Source of the DNA: Bacteriovoracaceae bacterium
Lineage (GTDB): Bacteria > Bdellovibrionota > Bacteriovoracia > Bacteriovoracales > Bacteriovoracaceae
Direction: 5' to 3'
Assembly: GCA_025210745.1 (NCBI GenBank)
Contig: JAOARC010000037.1
Span: forward strand, 124,001 to 188,000
DNA: 64,000 nt
The translations under genes were made by a program, and so were the position numbers. The first letter of the stretch is position 1. Every line of letters begins with the position of its first letter. This document shows, in pieces, positions 17,463 to 24,554 of the stretch. The notes below the pieces were generated by a model. The model had not been told where the DNA came from. It did not search any database and saw only the letters and a list, made by a program, of their open reading frames with translations.

Positions 17463-18035
17463 CTATGCTTGCTTAATCAAAATACTCGGGCTGCACTGCT
17501 TCCCACTCTCAACCGAGAAGAGCCGAATTGTTTTTATTTTATCTGAATCAGTATTTGAAAACCAACGGTGAAGACTTCTAAAGCTAAAATCAGACTCTGT
17601 ATGGGTCTTTAAAGTTTGAACTGATCTTCTAAAAGATTCTCTGGCCACAGTTTCCATGCAGATCTTTTCAAATTCATTAGAGACGCTTTGATACTTTCCA
17701 AGTTCAAAGAAGTCTTTAAGTGGATGATGAACTTTTCCACAATTTTTGCATCTTAAAGTAGTCCATTCAAAATCAATATTGCCTAAGGATGTATAGATGT
17801 TTTTGGAACGATTTCCATTTCTTATTAGGTATGGATTTTCACAGCAGGAAGTTGATTTAGAAGCTTTTGTATCGTTAATAACCATTCTGTTTGTGAAGTT
17901 AATTAATAGTCTTAAAAAGCCTGGAATTCCTTGTTGCTCAAAGAGCTCTTTAGTCTCAATAATAAGTTCATCAAAAGAAAATGCTTCTCCAGATAGACAA
18001 GCTTTGAGGTTTAGAGATATATTTTTACTGATCAT
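17463..18035 (-). CDS. Zinc-ribbon accessory ORF of the IS element
   Basis: 190 residues. The central part (about 60-115) has SCCENPYLIRNGNRSK, then LGNIDFEWTTLRCKNCGKVHHPLKD, a DNA-binding zinc-ribbon arrangement like the N-terminus of ISLre2/UPF0236-type and ISL3 transposases, followed by helices. There is no DDE domain. It is either a true accessory gene of the element or the stranded N-terminus of a second transposase; the clean 57-base gap and the downstream SD favour a two-gene operon. Inverted copies of GCATAGG/CCTATGC flank that gap (17403 and 17462). Confidence 0.55.
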   Translation of the reverse strand: MISKNISLNLKACLSGEAFSFDELIIETKELFEQQGIPGFLRLLINFTNRMVINDTKASKSTSCCENPYLIRNGNRSKNIYTSLGNIDFEWTTLRCKNCGKVHHPLKDFFELGKYQSVSNEFEKICMETVARESFRRSVQTLKTHTESDFSFRSLHRWFSNTDSDKIKTIRLFSVESGKQCSPSILIKQA

Positions 18036-18155
18036 TGGCCTTTCCTTGATTTAAATCTGGTCAAGAAAGATCGCCTTTAAAATCACGGATTTCGATAAAA
18101 ATTATAAAGACAAAGAAATAAAAAATAATGGTTATAAAAATAACATTACTTTTTT

Positions 18156-18186
18156 GACCTCCAACTTTGGAGGTCTTTCTTTTTTA
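18156..18186 (+). terminator. Rho-independent terminator
   Basis: GACCTCC/GGAGGTC stem (18156-18175) followed by TTTCTTTTTT. No plus-strand gene upstream is evident, so it may be left over from a gene disrupted by the IS, or insulate the following genes. Confidence 0.75.
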
Positions 18187-18268
18187 CAGGCTAGCTCTTT
18201 TTTCCTAGAAAATCAGTATCAGTATCAGTATCAAATAAATACAAACTTTTAAATATAAGGATAGGTAA

Positions 18269-18421
18269 ATGAAAAAACTATTAATTGGACTACTAGCACT
18301 TGGAAGTATTTCATCTTTTGCATCTAATGACTGCAAGAATATGGCAAAGAATAAGGTGAAAGTTGCATGTGCAAGAGAGATGCTCAGTTTTGTCTGGGAA
18401 GCTCTTCACGTAGCAGCATAA
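18269..18421 (+). CDS. 50-residue secreted two-cysteine peptide
   Basis: The ATG at 18269 follows an SD-like AAGGATAGG. The product begins with signal peptide MKKLLIGLLALGSISSFA, nearly identical to that of the 18680 gene (MKKLLVGLLVLGSISSFA). The mature part is about 32 residues (SNDCKNMAKNKVKVACAREM...) with Cys22 and Cys34. It is either a small exported peptide or a copy of the downstream gene truncated after its leader. Function unknown. Confidence 0.65.
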   Translation: MKKLLIGLLALGSISSFASNDCKNMAKNKVKVACAREMLSFVWEALHVAA

Positions 18422-18480
18422 AATATTAATATAAACGATGATTACTAACGGTTAAGGAGTTACTTTCTTTTAAATTTATA

Positions 18481-18625
18481 GGTCAAGATGTGATAAAGCC
18501 CTCGTGGTTCTCCATAGAATAGTTTCTGTACATAGATTGAGGATAAGGTCACATTCGAACAAACTTAATGCGTTAACCAGCACGCGAATATGAGGTTGAA
18601 AGTTCAAGATGCTCATAAGTTTTTA
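18481..18625. ncRNA. Structured non-coding element between two paralogous leader genes
   Basis: No ORF longer than about 50 codons fits, and the base composition is visibly richer in G+C than the surroundings. In the plus-strand sense ATGTGAT (18488-18494) pairs with GTCACAT (18548-18554); inside it CCTC (18500-18503) pairs with GAGG (18539-18542) across a matched internal loop. A second domain has TATGAG (18589-18594) with CTCATA (18612-18617) closing a TTGA/TCAA hairpin. It could be a cis-regulatory leader of the 18680 gene, a free RNA, or an RNA end of a mobile element. No family recognised. Confidence 0.4.
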
Positions 18626-18679
18626 AAAGAAGGTAATTTTTTAGTTGAAAGGTGGTCATCCATATGAGGAGAACGAATT

Positions 18680-19102
18680 ATGAAGAAATTATTAGTTGGA
18701 TTATTAGTATTAGGGAGTATTTCCTCTTTTGCTACGATTCTTGAGGTAGAAAATTTATCTAATCCAGATAATATTAACTTAGAGGTGAAGGCTGACAGAG
18801 TTGTAACTGCTGAAAACCTTGATACCGTAACGTACTTTGGTATAAGACTAGAAAGTGAAGATGTGATTATTGATGGTTTAAAAGTTGTTAGATTTGTAAA
18901 TGAGAGTGCTACTCGTTCAAGTTTATGTGAGTATTTAGGGCATTCTCAGCTCGCTTCATATACTTCGAGCCAATCAGACGCTTCAAAGAAGAAAGATCTA
19001 GGCCTTTATAGTCGCGTTACAAGTGACAAAACTAAATTAACTTTGGAAAGAAAATATTTTTCGTATTTTCTGATAGATGTTACTTGTTACAAAAAATACT
19101 AG
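18680..19102 (+). CDS. Secreted protein of unknown function
   Basis: 140 residues with an 18-residue signal peptide almost identical to that of the 50-residue peptide upstream. The mature part is predicted mostly beta (ILEVENLSNPDNINLEVKAD..., GIRLESEDVIIDGLKVVRF) with two Cys, one in SLCEYLG and one near the C-terminus (VTCYKKY). A GGAGAA SD precedes the ATG, and a bidirectional terminator follows. The long structured leader upstream suggests post-transcriptional control. Confidence 0.7.
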   Translation: MKKLLVGLLVLGSISSFATILEVENLSNPDNINLEVKADRVVTAENLDTVTYFGIRLESEDVIIDGLKVVRFVNESATRSSLCEYLGHSQLASYTSSQSDASKKKDLGLYSRVTSDKTKLTLERKYFSYFLIDVTCYKKY

Positions 19103-19163
19103 ATTTAGATACCTAGCTTGAACAAATAAGCTAAGACATTTTAGAAGAAAATTTTTATATAAA

Positions 19164-19208
19164 AAAAGCCCGACTTGAACTTAAAATCCAAATCGGGCTT
19201 TTGATTTT
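19164..19208. terminator. Bidirectional terminator
   Basis: AAAAGCCCGA (19164-19173) pairs with TCGGGCTTTT (19193-19202); T-rich on the plus side and, read the other way, on the minus side. It separates the convergent secreted-protein gene and recombinase gene. Confidence 0.85.
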
Positions 19209-19209
19209 T

Positions 19210-20076
19210 TTAATAACGTTCTATTTCTAAAGTGGGCATATCAGAGATATCTTCAAATTCAAAATCGTTATTGTTTTCAAGGCTTTCATTCGATATTTCG
19301 TTATCTCGGCTATCTTGCTTAACAAAATTTTGAACTTTATTTTTAGTAATCGAAGGATACTCTTGTGAAAAATGCTCTCTGACTTCATCGATAGATATTT
19401 TTTTGTAATCTGATTCTGGAAGGCCTTTTTCTTTTGCTAGCTCCATTTTCATGGCCTTGGCAACAAGTGAAACACTACCTTGACTTGCTCCTGAAATTCG
19501 GGCACATTCTTTGTAGGTTAAGTTTTTTGCTATTAATTGGCGAAGAAGTTTTTCAGGTCTCGTTTTTGGGCGACCAAATGTTACTTTTCCTTCACGACGT
19601 GCTCTTTCAATTCCGGCTAAAACTCTTTCTCTGAGCATAGCCCGCTCCATCTCAGCGATCGCTCCTATCAGAGTCATTAATAATTTACCCATGTGAGTCT
19701 TAGAATCTATTGCTTCAGTAATAGAAACAAGCTGACAATCATATTCATTACAAAGCTCTAGTAATTTTAAAAGATGGCTACAAGATCGACTGATTCTACT
19801 AAAGCTAAAAGCTGTAATTGATTTTATTTTACCATTTTTTACTTCTTCTAACATTTCATCAAGTGCTGGACGAGAAGCCTTTGCCCCTGAAACTCCTTCA
19901 TCTTGATAAATTTTGAAATTAGTGATTCCATTTCTTTTGAAATGGTCTTTTATGGCCATCATCTGTGATAGGAGGCCTTTTTCAACTTGATCTACTGTAC
20001 TTACTCTTAAATAAGCCGCATGGAGCCTATGATCTTCTACGTTTACAACTTCCTTTTCAAGTGAACTATTGTTCAA
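19210..20076 (-). CDS. Serine recombinase (resolvase/invertase type)
   Basis: 288 residues. The catalytic domain starts AYLRVSTVDQ (21-30, nucleophile Ser26) and continues with YQDEGVSGAKASRPALDEML, FSFSRISRSCSHLL and the LIGAIAEMERAMLRERVLAGI E-helix. A GRPKTRPEKL hinge and helix-turn-helix (about 180-210) follow, then an acidic tail of about 70 residues not usual in resolvases. The TTG start has AAAGGA six bases upstream. It probably acts on a site near the gene; palindromes in 20225-20318 are candidates. Confidence 0.9.
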   Translation of the reverse strand: MNNSSLEKEVVNVEDHRLHAAYLRVSTVDQVEKGLLSQMMAIKDHFKRNGITNFKIYQDEGVSGAKASRPALDEMLEEVKNGKIKSITAFSFSRISRSCSHLLKLLELCNEYDCQLVSITEAIDSKTHMGKLLMTLIGAIAEMERAMLRERVLAGIERARREGKVTFGRPKTRPEKLLRQLIAKNLTYKECARISGASQGSVSLVAKAMKMELAKEKGLPESDYKKISIDEVREHFSQEYPSITKNKVQNFVKQDSRDNEISNESLENNNDFEFEDISDMPTLEIERY

Positions 20077-20174
20077 AGTTTTTCCTTTGGTCGTTTTGAT
20101 AATTCATAAAAATCCTCTTTGTAATTGTTAGGGTTAAGAAAACACTGAGCAGTGTCTTCGTTTTGAATACTCAT
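20073..20174 (-). CDS. Possible 33-residue leader ORF of the recombinase
   Basis: ATG at 20174 opens 33 codons whose TGA stop overlaps the recombinase TTG start by two bases, so translation could couple. There is no clear SD before it. It is listed because the overlap is suggestive; it may be chance. Confidence 0.25.
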   Translation of the reverse strand: MSIQNEDTAQCFLNPNNYKEDFYELSKRPKEKL

Positions 20175-20224
20175 TTACTTTTTGATTTGAAGGGAAAGTT
20201 AGATGACATTTGTTGCCAAAGTTA

Positions 20225-20318
20225 TTGAATGACTTTTTTCAAAGTCGAAGCTGACAGGAAGGCTAAGACGTAGAAATGATTTCTACTTGTTTACACCTTC
20301 CCAAAGTTTGTCATTCAA
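20225..20318. repeat. Cluster of inverted repeats next to the recombinase
   Basis: TTGAATGAC (20225-20233) is mirrored by GTCATTCAA (20310-20318). Between them are GACTTT/AAAGTC (20231-20246) and a perfect 8-bp palindrome GTAGAAATgATTTCTAC (20270-20286). Part of this overlaps the end of the 57-residue gene. A recombinase crossover or regulator binding site is possible. Confidence 0.35.
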
Positions 20319-20456
20319 CTTTTTTGTAGGGCTTAAACCTTTGTGGATTTTATTAAAGGCCATTTCTCTCATCGCATTTTTGGCTTTGATTAATCCGTAA
20401 GTTCCACCACCAACGAGCAACCCAACGGATAAAGCTAATTGAAATATTGATTTCAT
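20283..20456 (-). CDS. 57-residue membrane-anchored small protein
   Basis: A strong SD (GGAGG, seven bases before ATG at 20456) opens 57 codons: one N-terminal hydrophobic segment (SIFQLALSVGLLVGGGTYGL, about 3-22) and a basic soluble tail with KIHKGLSPTKKLNDKLWEG. It is oriented like the recombinase and the HTH gene around it. Phage- or island-type small membrane proteins look like this, but no function can be assigned. Confidence 0.65.
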   Translation of the reverse strand: MKSIFQLALSVGLLVGGGTYGLIKAKNAMREMAFNKIHKGLSPTKKLNDKLWEGVNK

Positions 20457-20545
20457 AAAAACCTCCGTAATTAGAAGTTCGCTTGGAATGAGAACTAAAG
20501 CAAGCTATAAATCTTAAAAAACTATATGGCACTGCCACAAACGTT

Positions 20546-21010
20546 CTAACCTTCCTGAATCCTTTTTAACATTTGCCTAAGAGATTCAGGATGCCAGACT
20601 TCTTTGCCCGTTTTTATTCTAATCTTTCTACTTTGCAATTCCTCGCAAATTTTCCGATTAGACAATCCTTTACTCTTTAACTTTAAAATGATTTCGATAG
20701 CTCTCTGCTCCTTTGAACAATCATCAAGGCCACCTTCTGAATTAAGCTTTTTCCCAAATGGAATATTTGTTTTATTAAAACGATGACGCTTAGACTCAAG
20801 TGGAATTCCATATTTGATTAAAGCATCACGAATACGATTTTTGGAGGACGCAAACTGCTTTGCAATTTGGCCTGTTCCAAGGCCTTCAATGACGTATTTT
20901 TGATGGAGGATATCGTAAGATAAACTTGGTAAGCTCGGCTTAATACCTGAAATCATTACAGTTTCAGGGAGGATACTCTTATTGGGCACTGGGGTCCTTG
21001 GGTCCACCAT
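20546..21010 (-). CDS. DNA-binding protein with recombinase-type helix-turn-helix segments
   Basis: 154 residues with two DNA-binding-like parts. The first (about 38-70, VIEGLGTGQIAKQFASSKNRIRDALIKYGI) is a helix-turn-helix. The second (about 105-152, GLSNRKICEELQSRKI...WHPESLRQML) resembles the Recombinase domain of large serine integrases. No catalytic domain is present. It lies upstream of the 57-residue gene and recombinase in the same direction, so it may direct or regulate the recombinase. The start is the ATG at 21010; no good SD is seen, but a TTGACA is found 41 bases upstream. Confidence 0.6.
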   Translation of the reverse strand: MVDPRTPVPNKSILPETVMISGIKPSLPSLSYDILHQKYVIEGLGTGQIAKQFASSKNRIRDALIKYGIPLESKRHRFNKTNIPFGKKLNSEGGLDDCSKEQRAIEIILKLKSKGLSNRKICEELQSRKIRIKTGKEVWHPESLRQMLKRIQEG

Positions 21011-21054
21011 TTTATTTCACTAAGTTTTTCTTTGAATTGATACTTATGTCAAAA

Positions 21055-21663
21055 TCATATATACTCAGCTCTTTCCAATATTGCTTTTCTTAGCTTTTTA
21101 TAACTTTTCATTTTTACAACATTATTTTTTTTAACTCGCTCAATACAAAGATCCATTTTTCTAGCATCACTATCTACAATATTTGCAATTTCATTATTTG
21201 AAAGATAAAGCCCCTTCTTTTCCAACCAAGTCCGCAGATTATTTAAAGAATGGTAATTACAAGAATTTTCTGAACAAAGCCTGCTTGCAATAAATACCTT
21301 TTCTGCTTTCGTATAACTTTTTTCTCTCATTTTAAAAATAAGAGATGATGTAGCAAATGGTACTGCGAGCAATATGCCAGAAGGATTAAAAAGAGTGAAA
21401 GCTCCAACAAACAATCCCACTGTTCCAGCACCTACAGCTTCCATAAAATCTGGATGATGAAAATATGCTATATATTGTCTTGTCCAACGATACCCACTTT
21501 CACAGTTTTTAACAGTTTTACGCTTCTTTTTTACGCCAAATGCTTGCATAGGCTCTTGTAAGTAACTTGCTTCCACTTTAAGCTCCTCACCATTGAAACT
21601 TTCTTGTGCAAAAAGACTTGAAATTAAATTTAGCGTAAAAAGTACTATTAATATTCTTTTCAT
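21055..21663 (-). CDS. Exported protein of unknown function with hydrophobic hairpin
   Basis: The ATG at 21663 is chosen over a longer frame: GGAGG lies seven bases upstream, and the protein then opens with signal peptide MKRILIVLFTLNLISSLFA. The mature part has a Gly-rich hydrophobic stretch (about 85-115, GAGTVGLFVGAF...GILLAVPFATSS), probably two membrane passes, then a Cys-containing helical tail. 202 residues; no family recognised. Confidence 0.65.
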   Translation of the reverse strand: MKRILIVLFTLNLISSLFAQESFNGEELKVEASYLQEPMQAFGVKKKRKTVKNCESGYRWTRQYIAYFHHPDFMEAVGAGTVGLFVGAFTLFNPSGILLAVPFATSSLIFKMREKSYTKAEKVFIASRLCSENSCNYHSLNNLRTWLEKKGLYLSNNEIANIVDSDARKMDLCIERVKKNNVVKMKSYKKLRKAILERAEYI

Positions 21664-21897
21664 GAAGGACCTCCAAATGATATTACTCCAAAGAAGTAGA
21701 AACCTGGAACATAAGTTAATACATACATGTAAAATATCACGTAAAAAAATGGCATGCATTAACCTTGAAAGAATTACAATTAGCACTGTCTAAAAATTAT
21801 ACAATTTTTATATAATTAAAACCTTAGTAATAGTAGTAGCTCAAGATCTTATCTAAATACTAGATTATTTTATAGCGAAATTAACTCAATATCATCC

Positions 21898-22041
21898 CTA
21901 TACTCGCACACCAACTTTACAGAGAACTATTGCATAAGCGACATCATCCATTTGCTCTGCATCTTTAGCCACACAAATAACCGTTTTTGCACTCGTAGCA
22001 AATGATATTAAAACAAGACCTAATACAACTAGTTTTTTCAT
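21898..22041 (-). CDS. 47-residue secreted two-cysteine peptide
   Basis: An AGGAAAG SD precedes the ATG at 22041. The signal peptide is MKKLVVLGLVLISFATSA; the mature peptide is only 29 residues (KTVICVAKDAEQMDD...) with Cys23 and Cys41. It recalls the 50-residue peptide at 18269 in design, though the Cys spacing differs. Nothing is seen in the remaining 21664-21897 gap beyond the SD of the 21663 gene. Confidence 0.6.
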   Translation of the reverse strand: MKKLVVLGLVLISFATSAKTVICVAKDAEQMDDVAYAIVLCKVGVRV

Positions 22042-22182
22042 ACACTTTCCTAAATTTAATTACTCATATCTTAATTATGCATCAGTTCAATTTTAGGTAG
22101 TAAAAAAAATAAGATCATGACAAAAGTCAGTCTTTTTCCACATAGATCTTGATACAAAATAAATATACAAGGAGAGATTATT

Positions 22183-22878
22183 ATGAAAAAGACACTTTTT
22201 ACAATTTTAGCAACACTATCTACATCTTTACTCGCTGGTGTTCCATCTATAAAGCAAGTTCCAATAGATCACCTTTATATTCCAGCAGGTTTTGATTCTA
22301 ACGATAATACAGAAGTTATTATTACAGGTTTTTTACCAAATTTATGTCATAAAAATCCAACTGCAAAAATTAATATTGATGAAAATAAGAATATTAATAT
22401 TAAAGTAACATCTCTTTATTATGATAAATCGAATCCTTTTTGCCCACAGATGATAGTGCCATTCACACTTCCAGTTTCCCTAGGAGTTGTACAACCTGGT
22501 CAATACAAAGTTATCGTAAACAATGACAAACAAAAGTCTGCAAAACTAAAAGTCCAAGAAAGTACTTCAAGTGCTATTGATAACTATCACTACGCCTATG
22601 TATCAAATGTTTTAACAACTCCAGGCTCTAACAAAATACAACTAAAAGGATATAATCCAAGTGACTGCTTTGTATTAGATAAAATCGAAAGTATATCAAA
22701 TAAAAAAGATACTTTTTCTATACTGCCTAAAATGAAACAGGTAAATGAATTTTGTCCAATGAAAATGGTCCCATTTACTTATGAATTTGAAGTTCCAGAA
22801 ACATTGCCAAAGAATAATATTCTTCTTCACGTAAGAAAAATGGATGGAAAATCAGTTAATACTATTTTAATTCAATAA
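22183..22878 (+). CDS. Secreted protein with two tandem copies of a cysteine-containing domain
   Basis: 231 residues, SD AAGGAGAG, signal peptide 1-18. The mature protein is an internal duplication: each half (about 25-125 and 130-231) begins with a VxxDHLYIPAG- or YVSNVLTTPG-type strand, has a Cys in a GFLPNLC/GYNPSDC turn, and ends in FCPQMIVPFT or FCPMKMVPFT before closing strands. Each copy could form one internal disulfide. Family unknown. Confidence 0.7.
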   Translation: MKKTLFTILATLSTSLLAGVPSIKQVPIDHLYIPAGFDSNDNTEVIITGFLPNLCHKNPTAKINIDENKNINIKVTSLYYDKSNPFCPQMIVPFTLPVSLGVVQPGQYKVIVNNDKQKSAKLKVQESTSSAIDNYHYAYVSNVLTTPGSNKIQLKGYNPSDCFVLDKIESISNKKDTFSILPKMKQVNEFCPMKMVPFTYEFEVPETLPKNNILLHVRKMDGKSVNTILIQ

Positions 22879-22886
22879 CTTATCAA

Positions 22887-22913
22887 AAAGCCCTAGTAAA
22901 AAGCTAGGGCTTT
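22887..22913 (+). terminator. Likely terminator of the tandem-domain gene
   Basis: AAAGCCCTAG/CTAGGGCTTT hairpin eight bases after the stop; the T tail is short. Confidence 0.65.
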
Positions 22914-22960
22914 GCCTTAATTAAGCTTCATATTCTCAATTAAAAACCCGTAAAGATATT

Positions 22961-23488
22961 GTGAAGTACTTTTTTATTACAGTTTTTATTTTATCAAATA
23001 CCTATTCAAATAAGCTTGAACAAAGCTACTGCTTTACACCATTTGAAACCTATCTTCGCTTACACAGTAAAAGTGAAGACCTAGTAAAACAATATATAAA
23101 ATCAAGAATAAAGCTCAATAAAAAGATTATATTAGATATCGGAGGTGAAGGTAAAATAAAAGGTGCTTTAAACCTAAACCCTCAACCCCTAACAAGTACT
23201 GCTAACAACAGTGAAGATTTTTTTTCAAATTGGCTTCCCGGAATGGGCAACAGTATTCCATTCCAGGATAATCTTGTAGATACCATTTACGTTCAACATG
23301 CTCCCATATCAAAAAAAACAATGGAAGAAATGAAAAGAGTTTTAAAACCTGGAGGGAATATCTCATTAACTCACCCAAAAGATTATACTGATAACTATCT
23401 AAATGATTTAAAAGAAGTTTTTGATAACTCTACAATTAAAAGAATCGATGATATTCACTACTCTATTATTGAGATAATTCCTAGATAG
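22961..23488 (+). CDS. Methyltransferase-like protein with N-terminal leader
   Basis: 175 residues from a GTG. After a hydrophobic leader (about 1-16) come ILDIGGEGKIKGALNLNP (a SAM motif I-like turn), a segment IPFQDNLVDTIYVQHAP, and MKRVLKPGGNISLTHP, the post-V motif of class I methyltransferases. The fold call is good; activity is uncertain since motif I is followed by an unusual 'NLNP' strand and the protein is short. An exported methyltransferase would be odd, so the leader may be a membrane anchor or the start may lie further in. No SD. It overlaps aroA by 8 bases. Confidence 0.55.
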   Translation: MKYFFITVFILSNTYSNKLEQSYCFTPFETYLRLHSKSEDLVKQYIKSRIKLNKKIILDIGGEGKIKGALNLNPQPLTSTANNSEDFFSNWLPGMGNSIPFQDNLVDTIYVQHAPISKKTMEEMKRVLKPGGNISLTHPKDYTDNYLNDLKEVFDNSTIKRIDDIHYSIIEIIPR

Positions 23489-24554
23489 TTTCTAAGATTT
23501 TAAAAAAATGAGGAAAAGACTTTGCAACACAATCTTTATTATTAATTTCATTACTATTAAATTGTTTTAAAATTAATGCTCCCATCATTACAATTCTATG
23601 ATCTGGCATAACATCAAGATTTTTTACTTTCTCAAAACTTTGGCCTTTAATTTTTAAACTATCAGAAGATATGGAAAAATCTACTTTCAGTTGAAGTAAT
23701 ATTGATTTAATTGCTTCTATTCGGTCTACTTCTTTATATTTTAAATTATCAATACCTAAAATCTGTGAAATTCCATCCGAAAAAATGGCGATATATACTA
23801 AGGCCATCGTTAAATCAGGACAGCCTTTAACATCAACATTTATTCCCTTAGGTTTTAGATTTTTATATACTTTTAAATTTGAATTTAATGAATACTCCAC
23901 AAAATCAAATATTTTAGAATCAGCTTGTCGATAATCAATACAATCTACTTGAGAAAAAGACAACTCCTGATTTAAATGAGCATAAGCGACAAAATACGCT
24001 AATGAACTCATATCAACTGGAATTGTTTTATAACTTCTTTCATTAATCACAGTTTTTGTTAACTCAATATAACTTTTTGAACCATTAATATTTTTTGGAG
24101 AAATTTCGATAGAGCAATATTTTTTTACTAATAATAGTGCCGAGTAGTATTGTGTCGTCCTAGAACAATCAATAATTAGTTTTATATTTTTTTTAATTTG
24201 CCCCTTTATAAAAAAGCTATTTTTATGAACTTTAATAGAACAGCCGCTAGAGTTCAAGGTCTCTATAAATTCCATATAAGGTCGATGCATAAAACGCTCA
24301 TGAACATTTATTCTCACCTCTTTACCTATAGCACAACATAGAACTATAAAAAAACGTATACTCGTTCCTCCCTCACCAAGATAAAAAGTCATGTTTTTTG
24401 GATCTTTAAGTTCAACAAGAGCTCTGTAAAGAAAACTTACATCTTCCGGTATTTGTTTTGCACTCAACTCAATTAACTCATTCATCAAAAAAGACTTCAC
24501 TAAAGCTCGATTAGCATATGATTTTGAGATAGGAAGATCAGTTAATATCGTCAT
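23481..24554 (-). CDS. aroA: 3-phosphoshikimate 1-carboxyvinyltransferase (EPSP synthase), divergent
   Basis: Key blocks are present: SKSYANRAL at the N-terminus, GEGGTSIRF for the usual NSGTTMR/NAGTAxR loop, MHRPYMEFIETL, DHRIVMMGALIL near the end, and KSFPHFF. It condenses shikimate-3-phosphate and PEP. At 357 residues it is about 70 shorter than standard AroA, and the first loop has Glu-Gly where Asn-(Ala/Ser) is usual, so it is a fast-evolving copy. It overlaps aroB by 17 bases, which supports shikimate pathway function. Confidence 0.82.
   Translation of the reverse strand: MTILTDLPISKSYANRALVKSFLMNELIELSAKQIPEDVSFLYRALVELKDPKNMTFYLGEGGTSIRFFIVLCCAIGKEVRINVHERFMHRPYMEFIETLNSSGCSIKVHKNSFFIKGQIKKNIKLIIDCSRTTQYYSALLLVKKYCSIEISPKNINGSKSYIELTKTVINERSYKTIPVDMSSLAYFVAYAHLNQELSFSQVDCIDYRQADSKIFDFVEYSLNSNLKVYKNLKPKGINVDVKGCPDLTMALVYIAIFSDGISQILGIDNLKYKEVDRIEAIKSILLQLKVDFSISSDSLKIKGQSFEKVKNLDVMPDHRIVMMGALILKQFNSNEINNKDCVAKSFPHFFKILETI

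Larger units (their letters stand above)
16194..18035 (-). mobile_element. ISL3-type insertion element (core; ends not resolved)
   Basis: Two codirectional ORFs (17463-18035, then 16194-17405) lie 57 bases apart between the tRNA and the small-peptide genes. I could not find convincing terminal inverted repeats or a target duplication in the flanks (16010-16193 and 18036-18155), so only the coding core is given. Confidence 0.6.

Noticed and set aside
18214..18231. Three tandem copies of CAGTAT
   Set aside because: Too short to be a CRISPR or VNTR of note; could be a slippage site but nothing supports a function.
18055..18252. Open frame of 65 codons upstream of the 50-residue peptide
   Set aside because: It lacks a start codon, runs through a clear terminator hairpin and has no recognisable sequence.
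20353..20538. 61-codon minus ORF
   Set aside because: It is an out-of-frame shadow of the 57-residue gene, which has the SD and a sensible leader.
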